From: Topomyia yanbarensis
Lineage: Eukaryota > Arthropoda > Insecta > Diptera > Culicidae
Direction: 5' to 3'
NCBI RefSeq assembly: GCF_030247195.1
Contig: NC_080671.1
Location: 431,582,539-431,646,538, forward strand
Length of the DNA: 64,000 nt
The translations under genes were made by a program, and so were the position numbers. Positions 52,630-63,159 of the stretch are shown here, piece after piece; position 1 is the first letter of the stretch, and each line of letters opens with the position of its first letter. Under the pieces are notes generated by a model. It ran no database searches. It was not told where the DNA came from and worked only from the letters and a program-made list of their open reading frames with translations.

Positions 52630-53543
52630 GTGAAGCCAAAAATATGTATATGTTAAGGTTATCACTGGAAATTAGCAAAAATAGCTAAAAAAAGATAGCG
52701 ACAAGATTGCGAAACCGCCATCTTTAAGATTTAAACTTTTCAATTCCGCAAGGCTACAAAAATGTAATTTGAATTGATTTTTATATGAAGTGTTCGAGCG
52801 ACTATTGCTCTTGACCCGGATAGAATTTTACAATAGCATTTACCCTACAAACAATCATAAAACAATAAATATTATAGTTATTACTGTTTCAACATTGCTC
52901 GATGCCAAGTTCTCACAGTAGATTTACAATAAAATTTCATGTAACAATAAATTTCACTGTTCAGCAAAAAACTGATACAGTGCATTCACATTAAATTTTA
53001 CTGTTTTCAAGAAAAAAATGTATGGAGAAAAATTCATTTTTTTAATGTTAAGATACATAACCACCCCCCTTTTTCACTGTAAAAGTCTATTTTACATTGA
53101 AATTTACCGTAAAAACATTAAAGTTTATTGTTTTTCTATTGTAGCATAACACTAAAACTTACTGTAAATTATTGTAAAATTACTGTACTGTCACAGTGAA
53201 AGTTATGGTTTTGTTACTGTATATTTCTATTCGGGGAACCAAGGAAAAACTTAGGAGGATGCAAAAGAATCGAGTTAGGAATCAAAAAGGCACACTAAAT
53301 AAATTAAATGGGTACCAAAAATTAGTAACAAATAATTTCCTATTTTCGCTCAACAGGTAGTGAAGCGGTGTATAAATCCATGAACTGTCAATTCATGACC
53401 GTCCGATACCTGACCAACAGGGTATATTGCTAGATGTTTGTTTTAAACTGGGCAGATGGAGCTAACAGGGTATATTTTCAATTCTTTCGCTATTTTGAAT
53501 TGATTCCGTCGAATGCTAATCTTCGGTGAAAAGCACAATACCA
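52630..53543 (-). repeat. Repeat family E, copy 3 (reversed)
   Basis: The blocks are in inverse order to 36660-39000: AAAGATAGCGACAAGATTGC, CATGAACTGTCAATTCATGA, ACCAACAGGGTATATT, CTTCGGTGAAAAGCACAA. A section (52850-53220) of ACTGTAAAAT/ATTTTACAGT motifs is specific to this copy and may be another insertion. Confidence 0.65.
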
Positions 53544-53714
53544 CCCGGTCAAACCATTCGGAATTTGATTCGGAATCCTGAATGGATTCAGTATGGATTC
53601 CAAATCAAATGCAACAACCGATTCTGAGTCGGAATCGGTTGTTGCATTTGATTTGGAATCCATAATGGCTCCATTTAGAAATCCGAAACAGTTTCCGGAA
53701 TGAGTTTAACTGGG
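53544..53714 (+). mobile_element. Hairpin MITE family G, copy 3
   Basis: This is a full copy, CCCGGTCAAACC to TTTAACTGGG, placed exactly at the end of repeat E copy 3. The palindrome is intact. Confidence 0.85.
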
Positions 53715-53751
53715 CATGAGTGTATATAATTGTCAACTCGACATAGATCTT

Positions 53752-54288
53752 TCATTAGGGCTTAAATCGCAAATGTAAACAAACTGCGTTTTTGCTATTA
53801 TGACATTATGCGACAAAAATACTACAAGATTGAGGTGAAAATTAGTTAAAATGGTTTTTAGTTCGATTTATAATTAAAGAAACAAAACGGCGAAACATGC
53901 ATTTTCTTCAAGATTTCGACTTACATTTTTAGACAGAACCGGGGCGTACGGTTATTATTCACAAAATTATTCTTTAAGCGGCAGTTCTATTATATAAATG
54001 ATAAGCAATATCTACTATGATCATGTCTACTAGATAGTTATTGCACATAAACATTCGAATATTTCGATATTTTCATGAGATTTGAAGAAAAGAAGATGCA
54101 CGCGCCCTTTCATTTGCATTGGGTTTTTATTCGCCCATTTGCTGAGCCCTATTAAAAAATATCCTGTCAAGCTCACCTATTTACCCAGCAAGACAGAGTC
54201 AGTTTAGCCCATTTACCGCGCCCTTCTGAAAATTATGTACACGGTTTAGCCCTTTCGCAAATGGTGGTTGCCCTAATGAAAGATCGGT
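53752..54288. mobile_element. MITE family I, copy 2
   Basis: It runs from GATCTTTCATTAGGGCTTAA to CCCTAATGAAAGATC. It is largely collinear with the ends of 2023-3673, plus an insertion of about 120 bp near 53855-53980. Confidence 0.75.
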
Positions 54289-54299
54289 GTCGAACCAAC

Positions 54300-54860
54300 G
54301 TTTTGCTCGATTCGTGCTAAATTCTACCAGGTAGGAATTGCCAGGATCTTTGCACAATTTATGTCCGAGTTATGCCAGGGTTTTGCTAGGTTCCTGTCAA
54401 AATTTGCCAGAAAACGTGAGCGAAACCGAGTTCGCCCTAGCTCAACTAACCCGAGAGGATACGCGCAGAAATCTGACAGGGCTGCCAAATCAAGACTTAC
54501 AGAAATCTAGCAGAGCGGTCTCTGCCAGAAAATTTGCTCACTGGGAGAGACTGCTCTGCTAGATTTCTGTAAGGCTTGGTTTGGCAGCCTTGTCAGAATT
54601 CTGCGCGCATCCTGTCGGGTTAGTTGAGCAGGAAGCGTACAGAAATCTTGACCGTACATTCCTGGCTGGATTCTGGCTAAAAGTGAGCAGCATCGGTTAG
54701 TATAACCGCTTGTGTCAGAAACGGTTGTTGCATTTGAGCTAATTCTTTGCCAGAATTCTCGCACAAATCGCGCAAAATACTGGCAGAAACGCTGCCAGCA
54801 TCAATTTCGCTTTGCTCAACTTTCTGCTTGCCACGATAACTGGGCGAAATCTTCCGAACA
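54300..54860. repeat. Large imperfect inverted repeat V
   Basis: The centre is near 54540; the arms (54410-54530 against 54545-54665) include TTACAGAAATCTAGCAGAGC / GCTCTGCTAGATTTCTGTAA and CTCAACTAACCCGA / TCGGGTTAGTTGAGC. TTTGCCAGAA and TGCCAG motifs recur throughout. A piece of the family G centre (ACGGTTGTTGCATTTGA) lies at 54720. It is probably a MITE, but the ends are unclear. Confidence 0.65.
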
Positions 54861-56185
54861 GTGTTGCTATTTTTTTAAACGAAAATGGATTCTTGTTAAT
54901 TTATTTCATGCCATTATATTAATAAAGGGCGCCGTTTTTCTATCTCATGGGAGTTTAGTAAGGTTGATGAAGCCATTTTCTGACAAATTTTAGATTACGG
55001 TTCAATTGCTATCTTATTTTTGCTTAAGTTAATTAACCTCGTATACGGCAAACGTGTGGTAGATACTTGTTCTACTTTGTCGCATAATTTCTGCTTCATT
55101 TATTCATTTTTACTCTTTAAACGATATTATTATTTGTCAAAAGTAATTAAATTATTTTCCTATAAATATAGCTACACTGCCAAACATCATTTCGCTATCC
55201 CTGCAGTAACATTGCGTACGGTGCAAAAAGTCAGAATCAACCAATCAGGAGCTGGAACATTCTGACGTAAAATTAGAACAAAAACGACCCCCTCCATTGT
55301 CATGTGCTTAGGTTAGAGCCTCCCTGTCAAAAAAAGAGCGGACGAACATGGTCAGGCGATTTAAAAAGTTTGACGTTTGACTCAACTCGCCTCTCGGAAC
55401 AAATGCAATTTGCGAATGCGATTTAAAGGTAATTTCAATACTTAGACAAATTTTCGGGCGGCTGAAATGAACTTGGTTGTTTTTCGCGTTTTTCAAACAT
55501 GGCGGTTCGTGTTCGACTTAAGCTTAAAATTGTTTTTTGAACAATTGGCGTGTTCTCCCTTGTAGTTTGTCTAGTGCACTTCATTTAGCCAAAGAATGTG
55601 GGAAATTGTGGAATCGTGTGTAAGTATAGTGGAACAAGATCTCTGACCTAGAGTCTTAATGAACGTCAGATTGTGGTAAGTTTTGGAGTGTAATACCAAT
55701 TTCACCATTGATTCTTCCTATAATTTGGTGGTGATTACCTAGTATACTGGTAAGTATATGTGAGTAGATAATGAATCCGAAAATAAGTATTATTTTTAAT
55801 TTTCATATTAGGCAATTAAGGGCGATTAAATGGCGCGTTTCGTGGGCGATTTGGGGACGATTTAAGGGCGGGTTGGGCGGCAAAAAAATGATGGCGGCGA
55901 ATCGCCCAAATGTTGCATTTGAAATAGACTCCTAATTGCCAGCAATTTGCTGGAAAATTGAAGGGCAATTAGCGCATCTGAGTTGGCAAATAGCCCCCCG
56001 TTAGCCAGCAACTCAGTTTCGGGTTCAAGCAAAAACGCCATTAAATAACATCGTAAAAAGTTTAGGCAAGCTATTTCAAACGTTTAAATTGACTGACAGT
56101 TTACATATGATAGCTGGAGGAAAACAAACCCCCAAGTAGTGTGAGTGAAATCAATTGCATAGAACTCAATTTCGCCATGTAAACG
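54861..56185. other. Intergenic, no supported gene
   Basis: Three plus-strand ORFs of 62-93 residues have no recognisable features. Bases 56095-56170 repeat 3222-3296. A stretch with GGGCGATTTGGGGACGATTT motifs (55820-55870) is mildly repetitive. Confidence 0.4.
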
Positions 56186-56371
56186 ATGTAAACCAGTGGT
56201 TTTCAACCGGGGGTGAATTCACCCCCAGGGGTAAGTTAGACGAATGTTGGGGGTGAATTATGCGAGACAAATTTTAACTTCTTATCCAAACATTCGCGTC
56301 GGTTTTCACTCGGAAATTTTTACTGACCTGGGCTAGGTTTTTATAGAATCACTTTGAACCTATCTGACCTA

Positions 56372-56630
56372 GGGACCATTCATAAATTACGTAACGCTTT
56401 TAGGGGGGGGAGGGGGTTCTAGAAGTTGTTACATATTGTGACATAGGGGGGAGGGGGAGTAAGCTAGATCGTTACGTAACATGTTTTCATCGAAGAAAAA
56501 AAAAATTTCAAGGAATTTGTTACGTAATAGGGGAGGGGGGGATAACTAAATTTGTGACAATTTGTTACATGGGGGGAGGGGGGAGTCAATTTTGGGCAAT
56601 TTTTGCGTTACGTAATTTATGAATGGTCCC
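56372..56630. mobile_element. MITE with ATTCATAAATTACGTAAC ends and G-runs
   Basis: The 259-bp element begins GGGACCATTCATAAATTACG and ends with the inverse, bordered by CTA on both sides (3-bp duplication). It contains three tracts such as GGGGGGGGAGGGGG and GGGGGGAGGGGGG. Sequences of this type are widespread in insect genomes by my recollection. Confidence 0.85.
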
Positions 56631-57394
56631 CTATCTGCTGAGTTTAAATTAGACAAGTATAAACTCTTTCATTCTTTTTGTAACTCGTCGAAGTATCAAT
56701 CACCAAAATTGACTCACATTGACCGTTTGTTGTTTTGTTTTGGCAAAGCATGATGCACACCACTACTTTGAGCTTTCCTTATTAGCTGTAAATTGTCACG
56801 TTTGTAAACCGTTTTGTCTACCTAGATAGGTGTGAAATTTCACTTCCCTGGCTAACGACAAAAATCTAAAAGCACCGGCCACTCACGCTGTGGAGGAGCA
56901 GCCGAACAACTATTGCTCTCTGCCACAGCTAAGTGCCGTGAAGCAGGCAGGAAAGCGGTAGCATCTGCGAAGCACACTGCGGTGTCTTCCGAAATTTTTG
57001 CTGGGCACAAAATATTCGGTTATTCGTCATCACAATCGCTAGGAAGGTTCCAACAATGTAGCAAATCTTTTCTACCTGGCCAACAGTTAAGGTCCGCTTC
57101 TGGAGCAGTCAACATTAACACCGAAGAAACTCATTTGAACATATTGAGTTAAAATTATTCATCTTATCACTATACTCGGAGAAATAGATGCAAAACCCGG
57201 AGGCAATGAGATCATCTCCGAAAACTGGAATCTCCGGGGTCAAAGCCGGAGGGGTAGCAAACCTACAGGGTAATGATGCTTAAAAATTTTCAGAAAGGGG
57301 TATTGTCTATCTATATATTGCTATATGTTTCACACATGAGTGCGAACGAAACAAACGTCAAATCGTTTTTCGCTTGCACTAATGCAAAGTGAAT

Positions 57395-57547
57395 AGGGCC
57401 CCTTACACGAGGCGCTAGTAATGTCATTACTGAGCAGTAATGTCACTTTTAGTGATCGTGTAAGGTGAGTAATGACGGAATTCCCATACAATTCTAGTAA
57501 TGACACTACTTAGTAATGACACTTTTATTGCGCGTGTAAGGGCCCCT
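57395..57547. mobile_element. Small MITE with AGGGCCCCTTACACG ends
   Basis: The inverted ends are AGGGCCCCTTACACG and CGTGTAAGGGCCCCT. The interior consists of TAGTAATG.CA and TCATTACT motifs in both orientations. AAT flanks both sides. Confidence 0.75.
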
Positions 57548-57672
57548 AATAGGCGCGTGATTCGGCGGACGGCTTGGCGGCGCATGGCTGATATGTCACG
57601 ATGTGGATTTTAGAAAAGATTCGCAATGCATCATGGGGATCAATCAGGTAACTGGCATCCCTATCTCTACAT

Positions 57673-57841
57673 CCCAGTTAAACTCATTCCGGAACCGGTT
57701 CAGATTTCTGAATGGAGTCATCATGGATTCCAAATCAAATGTAACAACCGATTCCGACTCAGAATCGGTTGTTGCATTTGATTTGGAATCCATACTGACT
57801 CCATTCAGGATTCCGAATCAAATTCCAATGGTTTGACCGGG
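57673..57841 (-). mobile_element. Hairpin MITE family G, copy 4
   Basis: This is an inverted copy starting CCCAGTTAAACTCATTCCGG and ending GGTTTGACCGGG. It differs from the other copies at a few bases in the hairpin. Confidence 0.85.
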
Positions 57842-58226
57842 ATACAGAGTTTGACAATAGGCAACATCGCTTTTCCACCATTCGATGGGGGTCAGTTTGA
57901 CAACGTCAAAATCGCTTAAAATGTTATCAACAAACAATAGTAGCAGTAAACAAAAGAAAACAATGAACACTCTCACTGATTTGATGTAAACTAAAAGGCT
58001 CCTCGTTCGTATTTAAAATTAAATTCGTTCATTTTGTTACAAGCAAAGTTCTATTGTAGGCTACGAAAATATGACGTCACGTCACCCTCTTGGGATCAGT
58101 TAGACTAACAGCACCGGAGCGTGGGTAATAGCGATTTGCTAACCACAATCATAACACGACACCACACCGGCGGTTCGTAAACAGGTTGGGAAATGAAAAC
58201 TTATCGTTTCGGTTTATAGCGAGTGC

Positions 58227-58947
58227 TAGGGTTACCAACCGTCCTTATTTTAAAGGACATGTCCTTAATTTGGATGATTTTTGAAAGCGTCCTTAATTTT
58301 ACTTCAAATGTCCTTAGTTTTAATCTCAATCCATGTTATATTTGAAATCAATTAGATTAAATTCACTCAAGCGAATGAAACATTTTACTCATCATTTTAG
58401 TTGTTCACTTCATAGTCTTTTGATTTGTTATGTTCAGATTAATGATTCAAAATCATTGATTAATTTTATTGCTTGAGGAAAAGTTACAAACTAATACTTT
58501 TCATGTTTCTCATCTTGTTGAGCGCTGACATAAAAAAAAACGATTTGTCCTCTAATTCGAACCATCGATTTTTAAACAGCTATCACTTTCTAGCACAGTC
58601 GCCAAATTTCTTAGTTACTTCATGGACTTTAATCAATAAGTTCTATACTTAAGGAAAAACTTTGATTTTTGGAAATGAAAACGAAAAAAATAGGATTTCT
58701 CGTACTAATATCTATACAAATTTCAAATGTAACACGGGATGCCACGCTATAATCAATTGACCTAATATTCTGCACAGTTTCTTAGGGCCCCAAGAAGAAC
58801 AAAAAAGCGCTGTTCTAAAAAATACCGGAAATTTTTTCTTAACATCACTCAACCAAACACATTTTAGTGAAAGATGAGTAAAATTTGTTAGTCTCGGTCA
58901 AAATTCAAAATGTCCTTATTTCGCTTTCAGCCCATTTGGTAACCCTA
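58227..58947 (-). mobile_element. hAT-type MITE family F, copy 2 (721 bp)
   Basis: TAGGGTTACCAA and TTGGTAACCCTA at the ends, with GCGAGTGC duplicated outside (58219-58226 and 58948-58955). It is uninterrupted and so documents the empty site of the retro-insertion in copy 1. Confidence 0.92.
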
Positions 58948-58955
58948 GCGAGTGC

Positions 58956-59631
58956 GTATATTTGATAACTTCTTCCAACTGACGCCAACGTTGCTATTCG
59001 TAGAAAGGAAGCAAAGCAAAGGAAAATGTAAAAAATAGGGTCTCGCGATGATTGAATTCAATAACACTTATTTTAAGTTTACTGAAATTACAACAGAATT
59101 ATTGAAATTAAACGTTTATTGTTGTTTTAATGAAAATATATTTTCAAACTTTGATTCACACCAATTATTTTGTCGTTTGATGCAATGAACAGTATTTGCA
59201 ACGTTGGTATTTGTTTGAATTCTATAACATATATTTATGATCATGCTGTATGTTTACTGTCGCTTCAGCTCATCGCATCGTAAAAAGCGATGCATTTAAC
59301 AGACGAAACTCTAATAAAATTTCAAATTGTTTGAGTTAAAGGTGTTCGCCATATTAAACTCTGGTTAGGAATTTTGCACTACCCCGCAGGACCATTGTTT
59401 GAAAGCAAGATTCCGTGTTGTCATTTGCCATACTGATAAATTGGAACCCAATTTATAATTTTAAACAGTAAGTGATAATTTGATTCCATCTTTGGAATTA
59501 CCGTATCGATGACAAAATGTTGATTAAATTGATACACTGTATCGATTTGCCAAAAATTCGTGTGTATCAATTTGCCCCAGTGCAAGCACCTAATGTTTAT
59601 TTCTTGAAGTAGATGTAGTTGTAGTTAGTAT
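58956..59631. other. Own DNA of the shell element, no gene seen
   Basis: This is AT-rich sequence without ORFs of note or clear repeats. Confidence 0.4.
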
Positions 59632-59848
59632 TCCATCTCCAGTGATACAACCGATTCTGATTGGAAATAGTTGTGTTATTGGCGCCGGAATACTACAAGT
59701 TAAGCTCAGCCGGAATGTTGGCTAGTTCTAATTCACATTCCGGCTTCAGTGACACATTCTAGTTAGAATCGGTTTTATCAATGGAGCCGGAATATGGACT
59801 AAAACCAGCCAGAATTCCGGCTCATTTCCGATTGAACTTTACTGGGTA
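59632..59848. mobile_element. Hairpin MITE family H, diverged copy plus fragment
   Basis: 59699-59848 keeps AAGTTAAGCTCAGCCGGAAT and GAACTTTACTGGG with many differences. 59632-59695 is a second scrap with CCAGTGATACAACCGATTCT. This is the oldest-looking member of the family here. Confidence 0.7.
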
Positions 59849-59943
59849 TACGCAAAGTCCGTATACCGATTACTGGAAGTCTGTTGGCCGATAGTAGCGC
59901 CGGCTAGCGGCAAGTTGTTGCTTGCTGATGTCCGGAGAAACTA

Positions 59944-60113
59944 CCCGGTCAAATCATTCGGAATTTGATTCGGAATCCTGAATGGAGTCATTATGGATTC
60001 CAAATCAAATGCAACAACCGATTCTGAGTCGGAATCGGTTGTTGCATTTGATTTGGAATCCATAATGACTCCATTCAGAAATCCGAACCGGTTCCGGAAT
60101 GAGTTTAACTGGG
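59944..60113 (+). mobile_element. Hairpin MITE family G, copy 5
   Basis: This is a complete copy flanked by TA (59942-59943 and 60114-60115), giving the clearest boundaries for the family. Confidence 0.9.
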
Positions 60114-60187
60114 TATTGTTGGCTCAGCGCAGTTCACAGCTATCACGAAAGAGATGACAATACTCCTTTTGTTCACGAGCGCTAAAT

Positions 60188-60356
60188 CCCAGTTAAGCTC
60201 AGCCGGAAATGAACCGGAATTCTGGCTGGTTCCAGTTCGTATTCCGGCCTGCAGTGACACAACCGATTCTAGTTAGAATCGGTTGTGTCACTGGAGCCCG
60301 TGTACGAACTGGAACCAGCCAGAATTCCAGTTCAATTCCGGCTGAGCTTTACTGGG
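60188..60356 (+). mobile_element. Hairpin MITE family H, copy 2
   Basis: It runs from CCCAGTTAAGCTCAGCCGGA to CCGGCTGAGCTTTACTGGG. The palindrome has a few mismatches (GGCCTGCAGTG against CACTGGAGCCC). Confidence 0.85.
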
Positions 60357-60359
60357 ATG

Positions 60360-60996
60360 TGTTTGGTGAATATTGGTTTAGAACTCCCCCTCAACGTGAA
60401 TTTTGATAATTGTCTTTTAAGCACAAAGCTCGGATCTACATTGAGAAAGTGCCATTTGAGCCAACCACTACTGATTCCTGATTCTAGTTCTAAGTTAGAC
60501 GAGTGTGATGACTATATCAACGTACTTCGTGTATCAACCACGGAAAACAACGCAGTTTACTTCAGCAAGTTAATATCATTATTGAAGCCACGCATAAAAT
60601 GCTAGCACTTCATTTTTTTGTTTTACTGTATACTATTCTGCTCAACTTGTACAGTAATGTTTCCATTTCGAGTGGGTACAGTACAGCGTACCAAGTATTC
60701 CTGAATAAGCCCACTATTCTGCGATTCAAAATCGCCTTTGAACATTCTTAAAACGCAAATATATTTACCCAACTATACTCTCTGCAATATTACAACAGAT
60801 GACGGACATTTGGGCTAAAAATTTATGTAAAAATCTGTCTAAACATCTATTATCTGGGGTATAGCAGGATTCTCACATAGATTAAGGCGCAAATTTTCTC
60901 CCATCCGAATATATTTGACTGTAGCGTCCGAAGGACGTATGTCAGATGGCTTTCGCATAATTTAGTAAAACCCTGTTTTCTCTGGCTTTTCAATAT
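60360..60996. other. Own DNA of the shell element, no gene seen
   Basis: A 106-residue ORF spans 60285-60605 but starts inside the H element and has no domain. A piece near 60400-60420 resembles family D termini (TTTTAAGC). Confidence 0.4.
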
Positions 60997-60997
60997 A

Positions 60998-61679
60998 CAG
61001 CGCAAATTCGTTAGTTGGGTCACGACTGCGCCCCAACTAGCGAATCGTATCCGTTAATTGGGGCAACTGACAGCTGACAAAAATTACCCAAGGGAAACGC
61101 TGATTTTTTGTTTTCTTTCATAAAAAACAAGCAAAAATATTTTACAATTCACAAAAGTTGGTTGTTTCCTTCCAGTTTAAAGTTGTTTTTTGTGACAAAG
61201 TATGTCATTAGTGTTCTTTTTGCCATCAATTATTTTTTGATAAATTCCTTCACATAAAACAGGAAATGGATACACCGTCGGGAAAAAGCCGATAAAGCCA
61301 CTAGCTAAAAAAGATTCGATAATGTGATTGAATACATCAGAGATGACCTTCAAAAGTTACTAAACTTACGTCTCTGCGATACAAACTAATTGATGCTGAC
61401 TGGAAGAAGCGAAATATAACACATTTATTTCACTAAAATCATTCCGAAATATGAATTCAAAAAATAAAATTCCATTGAATTTAAAAGTATGATTTTTTCT
61501 GGATCGCCACAGAAATTAACCAATGAACCCCTTGAAATCAATGACATTCAAACGTCAATCAGTTTTTGACTTTCAGTTTTGACATAAGAGTGTCTTTTAG
61601 TTGGGGCATGCCCCAACTAGTGAACACCCAACTAACGAACAGCCCAACTAGCGAACACCCAACTAACGAATTTGCGCTG
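60998..61679. mobile_element. TA MITE P (682 bp), relative of family M
   Basis: The ends CAGCGCAAATTCGTTAGTTG and CAACTAACGAATTTGCGCTG are perfect inverts with TA outside (60996-60997 and 61680-61681). Subterminal CCCAACTAACGAA/CCCAACTAGCGAA repeats are like those of family M with CC in place of GT. No transposase. Confidence 0.88.
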
Positions 61680-61681
61680 TA

Positions 61682-62194
61682 GTATTATCTCCTCTTCAAA
61701 GGCTTCGAAATACAAAAAACGAAAGTCTTCGAAACCGATAGTTCGTAAAAACTGGTTCCGCATAACAATCATTGAATGGCCGTAAAGCTTCTTCCACCGC
61801 AAGTCTGTTCGTAATATCTAGGATGAGATCTTCTTCATTGCACTCCTGATTCGGAACCGTCGTAGTATGTGCTTCAGACAATAACTGCAGGGCAAACATT
61901 AGTTCATAGAATTCTATGAATTCTCTTAATTATTATTACATAGAAAATTTTAATATATTTGAACAAAAAATGTCTTATTGAATTCAATTATACAATGTTA
62001 TTACTTCAATCGGCAAAATTAATGGTATGAACATTTTTTGCATTCAAACAATAATTAACTTTTAATCTCAATAAACATTTCCAGCTTGAATAATTTTGCA
62101 ATCATTTCAATAAAATAATTTTTGGAAAAGAGAACGATATTTGTTACTGAAATGATTTTATTGAATTCAATAAATGTATGTATTTTCTTTCTAG
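61682..62194. other. Own DNA of the shell element, no gene seen
   Basis: A minus-strand 67-residue ORF (61696-61899) has no recognised domain. The rest is highly AT-rich. Confidence 0.4.
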
Positions 62195-62391
62195 CTAGAA
62201 AAACTCTAGAAAGAGAACTGCGGCGACTCCATTTTGGATCGTGTGGATTCGCGTTTAGCTGTCAAAAAACGAATCCAATCGAACATTGCCTATACTTATA
62301 ACATTGGACGTGTTGCCATACAATGCCGGGGTATACGTTGCCAAAAATGCTGTTTTTCTCTCCGCAGTTCTCTTACTATGAGTTTTTCTAG
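62195..62391. mobile_element. Small MITE (197 bp)
   Basis: CTAGAAAAACTC then AAGAGAACTGCGG at the left pairs with CCGCAGTTCTCTT and GAGTTTTTCTAG at the right. It is inside the shell element, 51 bp from its right end. Confidence 0.7.
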
Positions 62392-62460
62392 GATCAATAT
62401 TCGAAAAGGGGTACATGAAACGAAAAAGGTTGAAAACCACTGATGTAAACGATTAAATCA

Positions 62461-62692
62461 CGCGTGTTTTTTTGAAAAGGGCCAATAAGCATGCTGTCAA
62501 AATTCACTTTGAGAGGAAATTCTGGCCAAACCATCAATCGCCGATTATTAGTGACAGCAGTAAACGAAAGAGAAAACTTTTCTCTTTATAAAATGCCAAC
62601 GTCCACTCTTGGCGAGTTACGGTTTGTCTAGAATATTCTCTCAAAGTGAAATTTGACAGTATGCTTATTGGCCGTTTACAAAAAACACGCGA
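62461..62692. mobile_element. MITE family D, copy 3
   Basis: The outer arms CGCGTGTTTTTTT / AAAAAACACGCG continue inwards as GGCCAATAAGCATGCTGTCA and its inverse, then GGAAATTCTGGCCAAACC. It lies directly beside the right target duplication of the shell element. Confidence 0.75.
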
Positions 62693-62789
62693 GAAATTTT
62701 GATTTTCTCCAAATTCAAACGTCAAAACAGAAAAATACCAAAACAACGCAGTTTGGTATGTGGTTTGTGTATATATGATTCAATCCAGC

Positions 62790-62850
62790 TAGCCCCGGTC
62801 CAACTAAAAAGCGATTCAGATTCAGAGAAAGTGTTCACCCAGCGAATGAC
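62790..62850. mobile_element. Scrap of MITE family M
   Basis: GGTCCAACTAAAAAGCG and GTTCACCCAGCGAATGACTG recall the subterminal and terminal blocks of 19335-19765. Confidence 0.5.
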
Positions 62851-63159
62851 TGCATTTTTCACTTTCATTGGTCTTATCAGATACAGTATTTCTCATCTGG
62901 AATAGCATCTACTGAGGTAAATATTATGTTCTAAACTAAACTAATTATCATTTGTAACCACTAGTTTTCAAAATGTATGTATCTCAATCGTAGTTTCCTT
63001 GACCTGACAAATGGTACAACCACCAGGGTATCGTTAATGCTAAATAAATTACAAATTCTACATGTTAGTACGCACATTATTTGCAAACCACCAATTCATT
63101 GCAGGAGAAAGTACGAATAATCGTGAGGCCAGTAACGTAATATTCTTGAACATTTTTAG

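Larger units (their letters stand above)
56194..62442. mobile_element. hAT-like shell element, 6.25 kb, full of later insertions
   Basis: The ends CAGTGGTTTTCAACC and GGTTGAAAACCACTG are perfect inverts, each bordered by ATGTAAAC (56186-56193 and 62443-62450). The terminal sequence and 8-bp duplication are typical of hAT elements. Inside are at least nine other elements and no transposase ORF. The remaining own sequence includes the G-rich terminal part (56205-56270, GGGGGTGAATTCACCCCC) and a 79-residue ORF at 56913-57152 of unknown nature. Confidence 0.82.

Noticed and set aside
56913..57152. 79-codon ORF with AGRKAVASAKHTAVSSE, considered a histone-like fragment
   Set aside because: No histone motif aligns on inspection, and it lies in the interior of a transposon shell; left unassigned.
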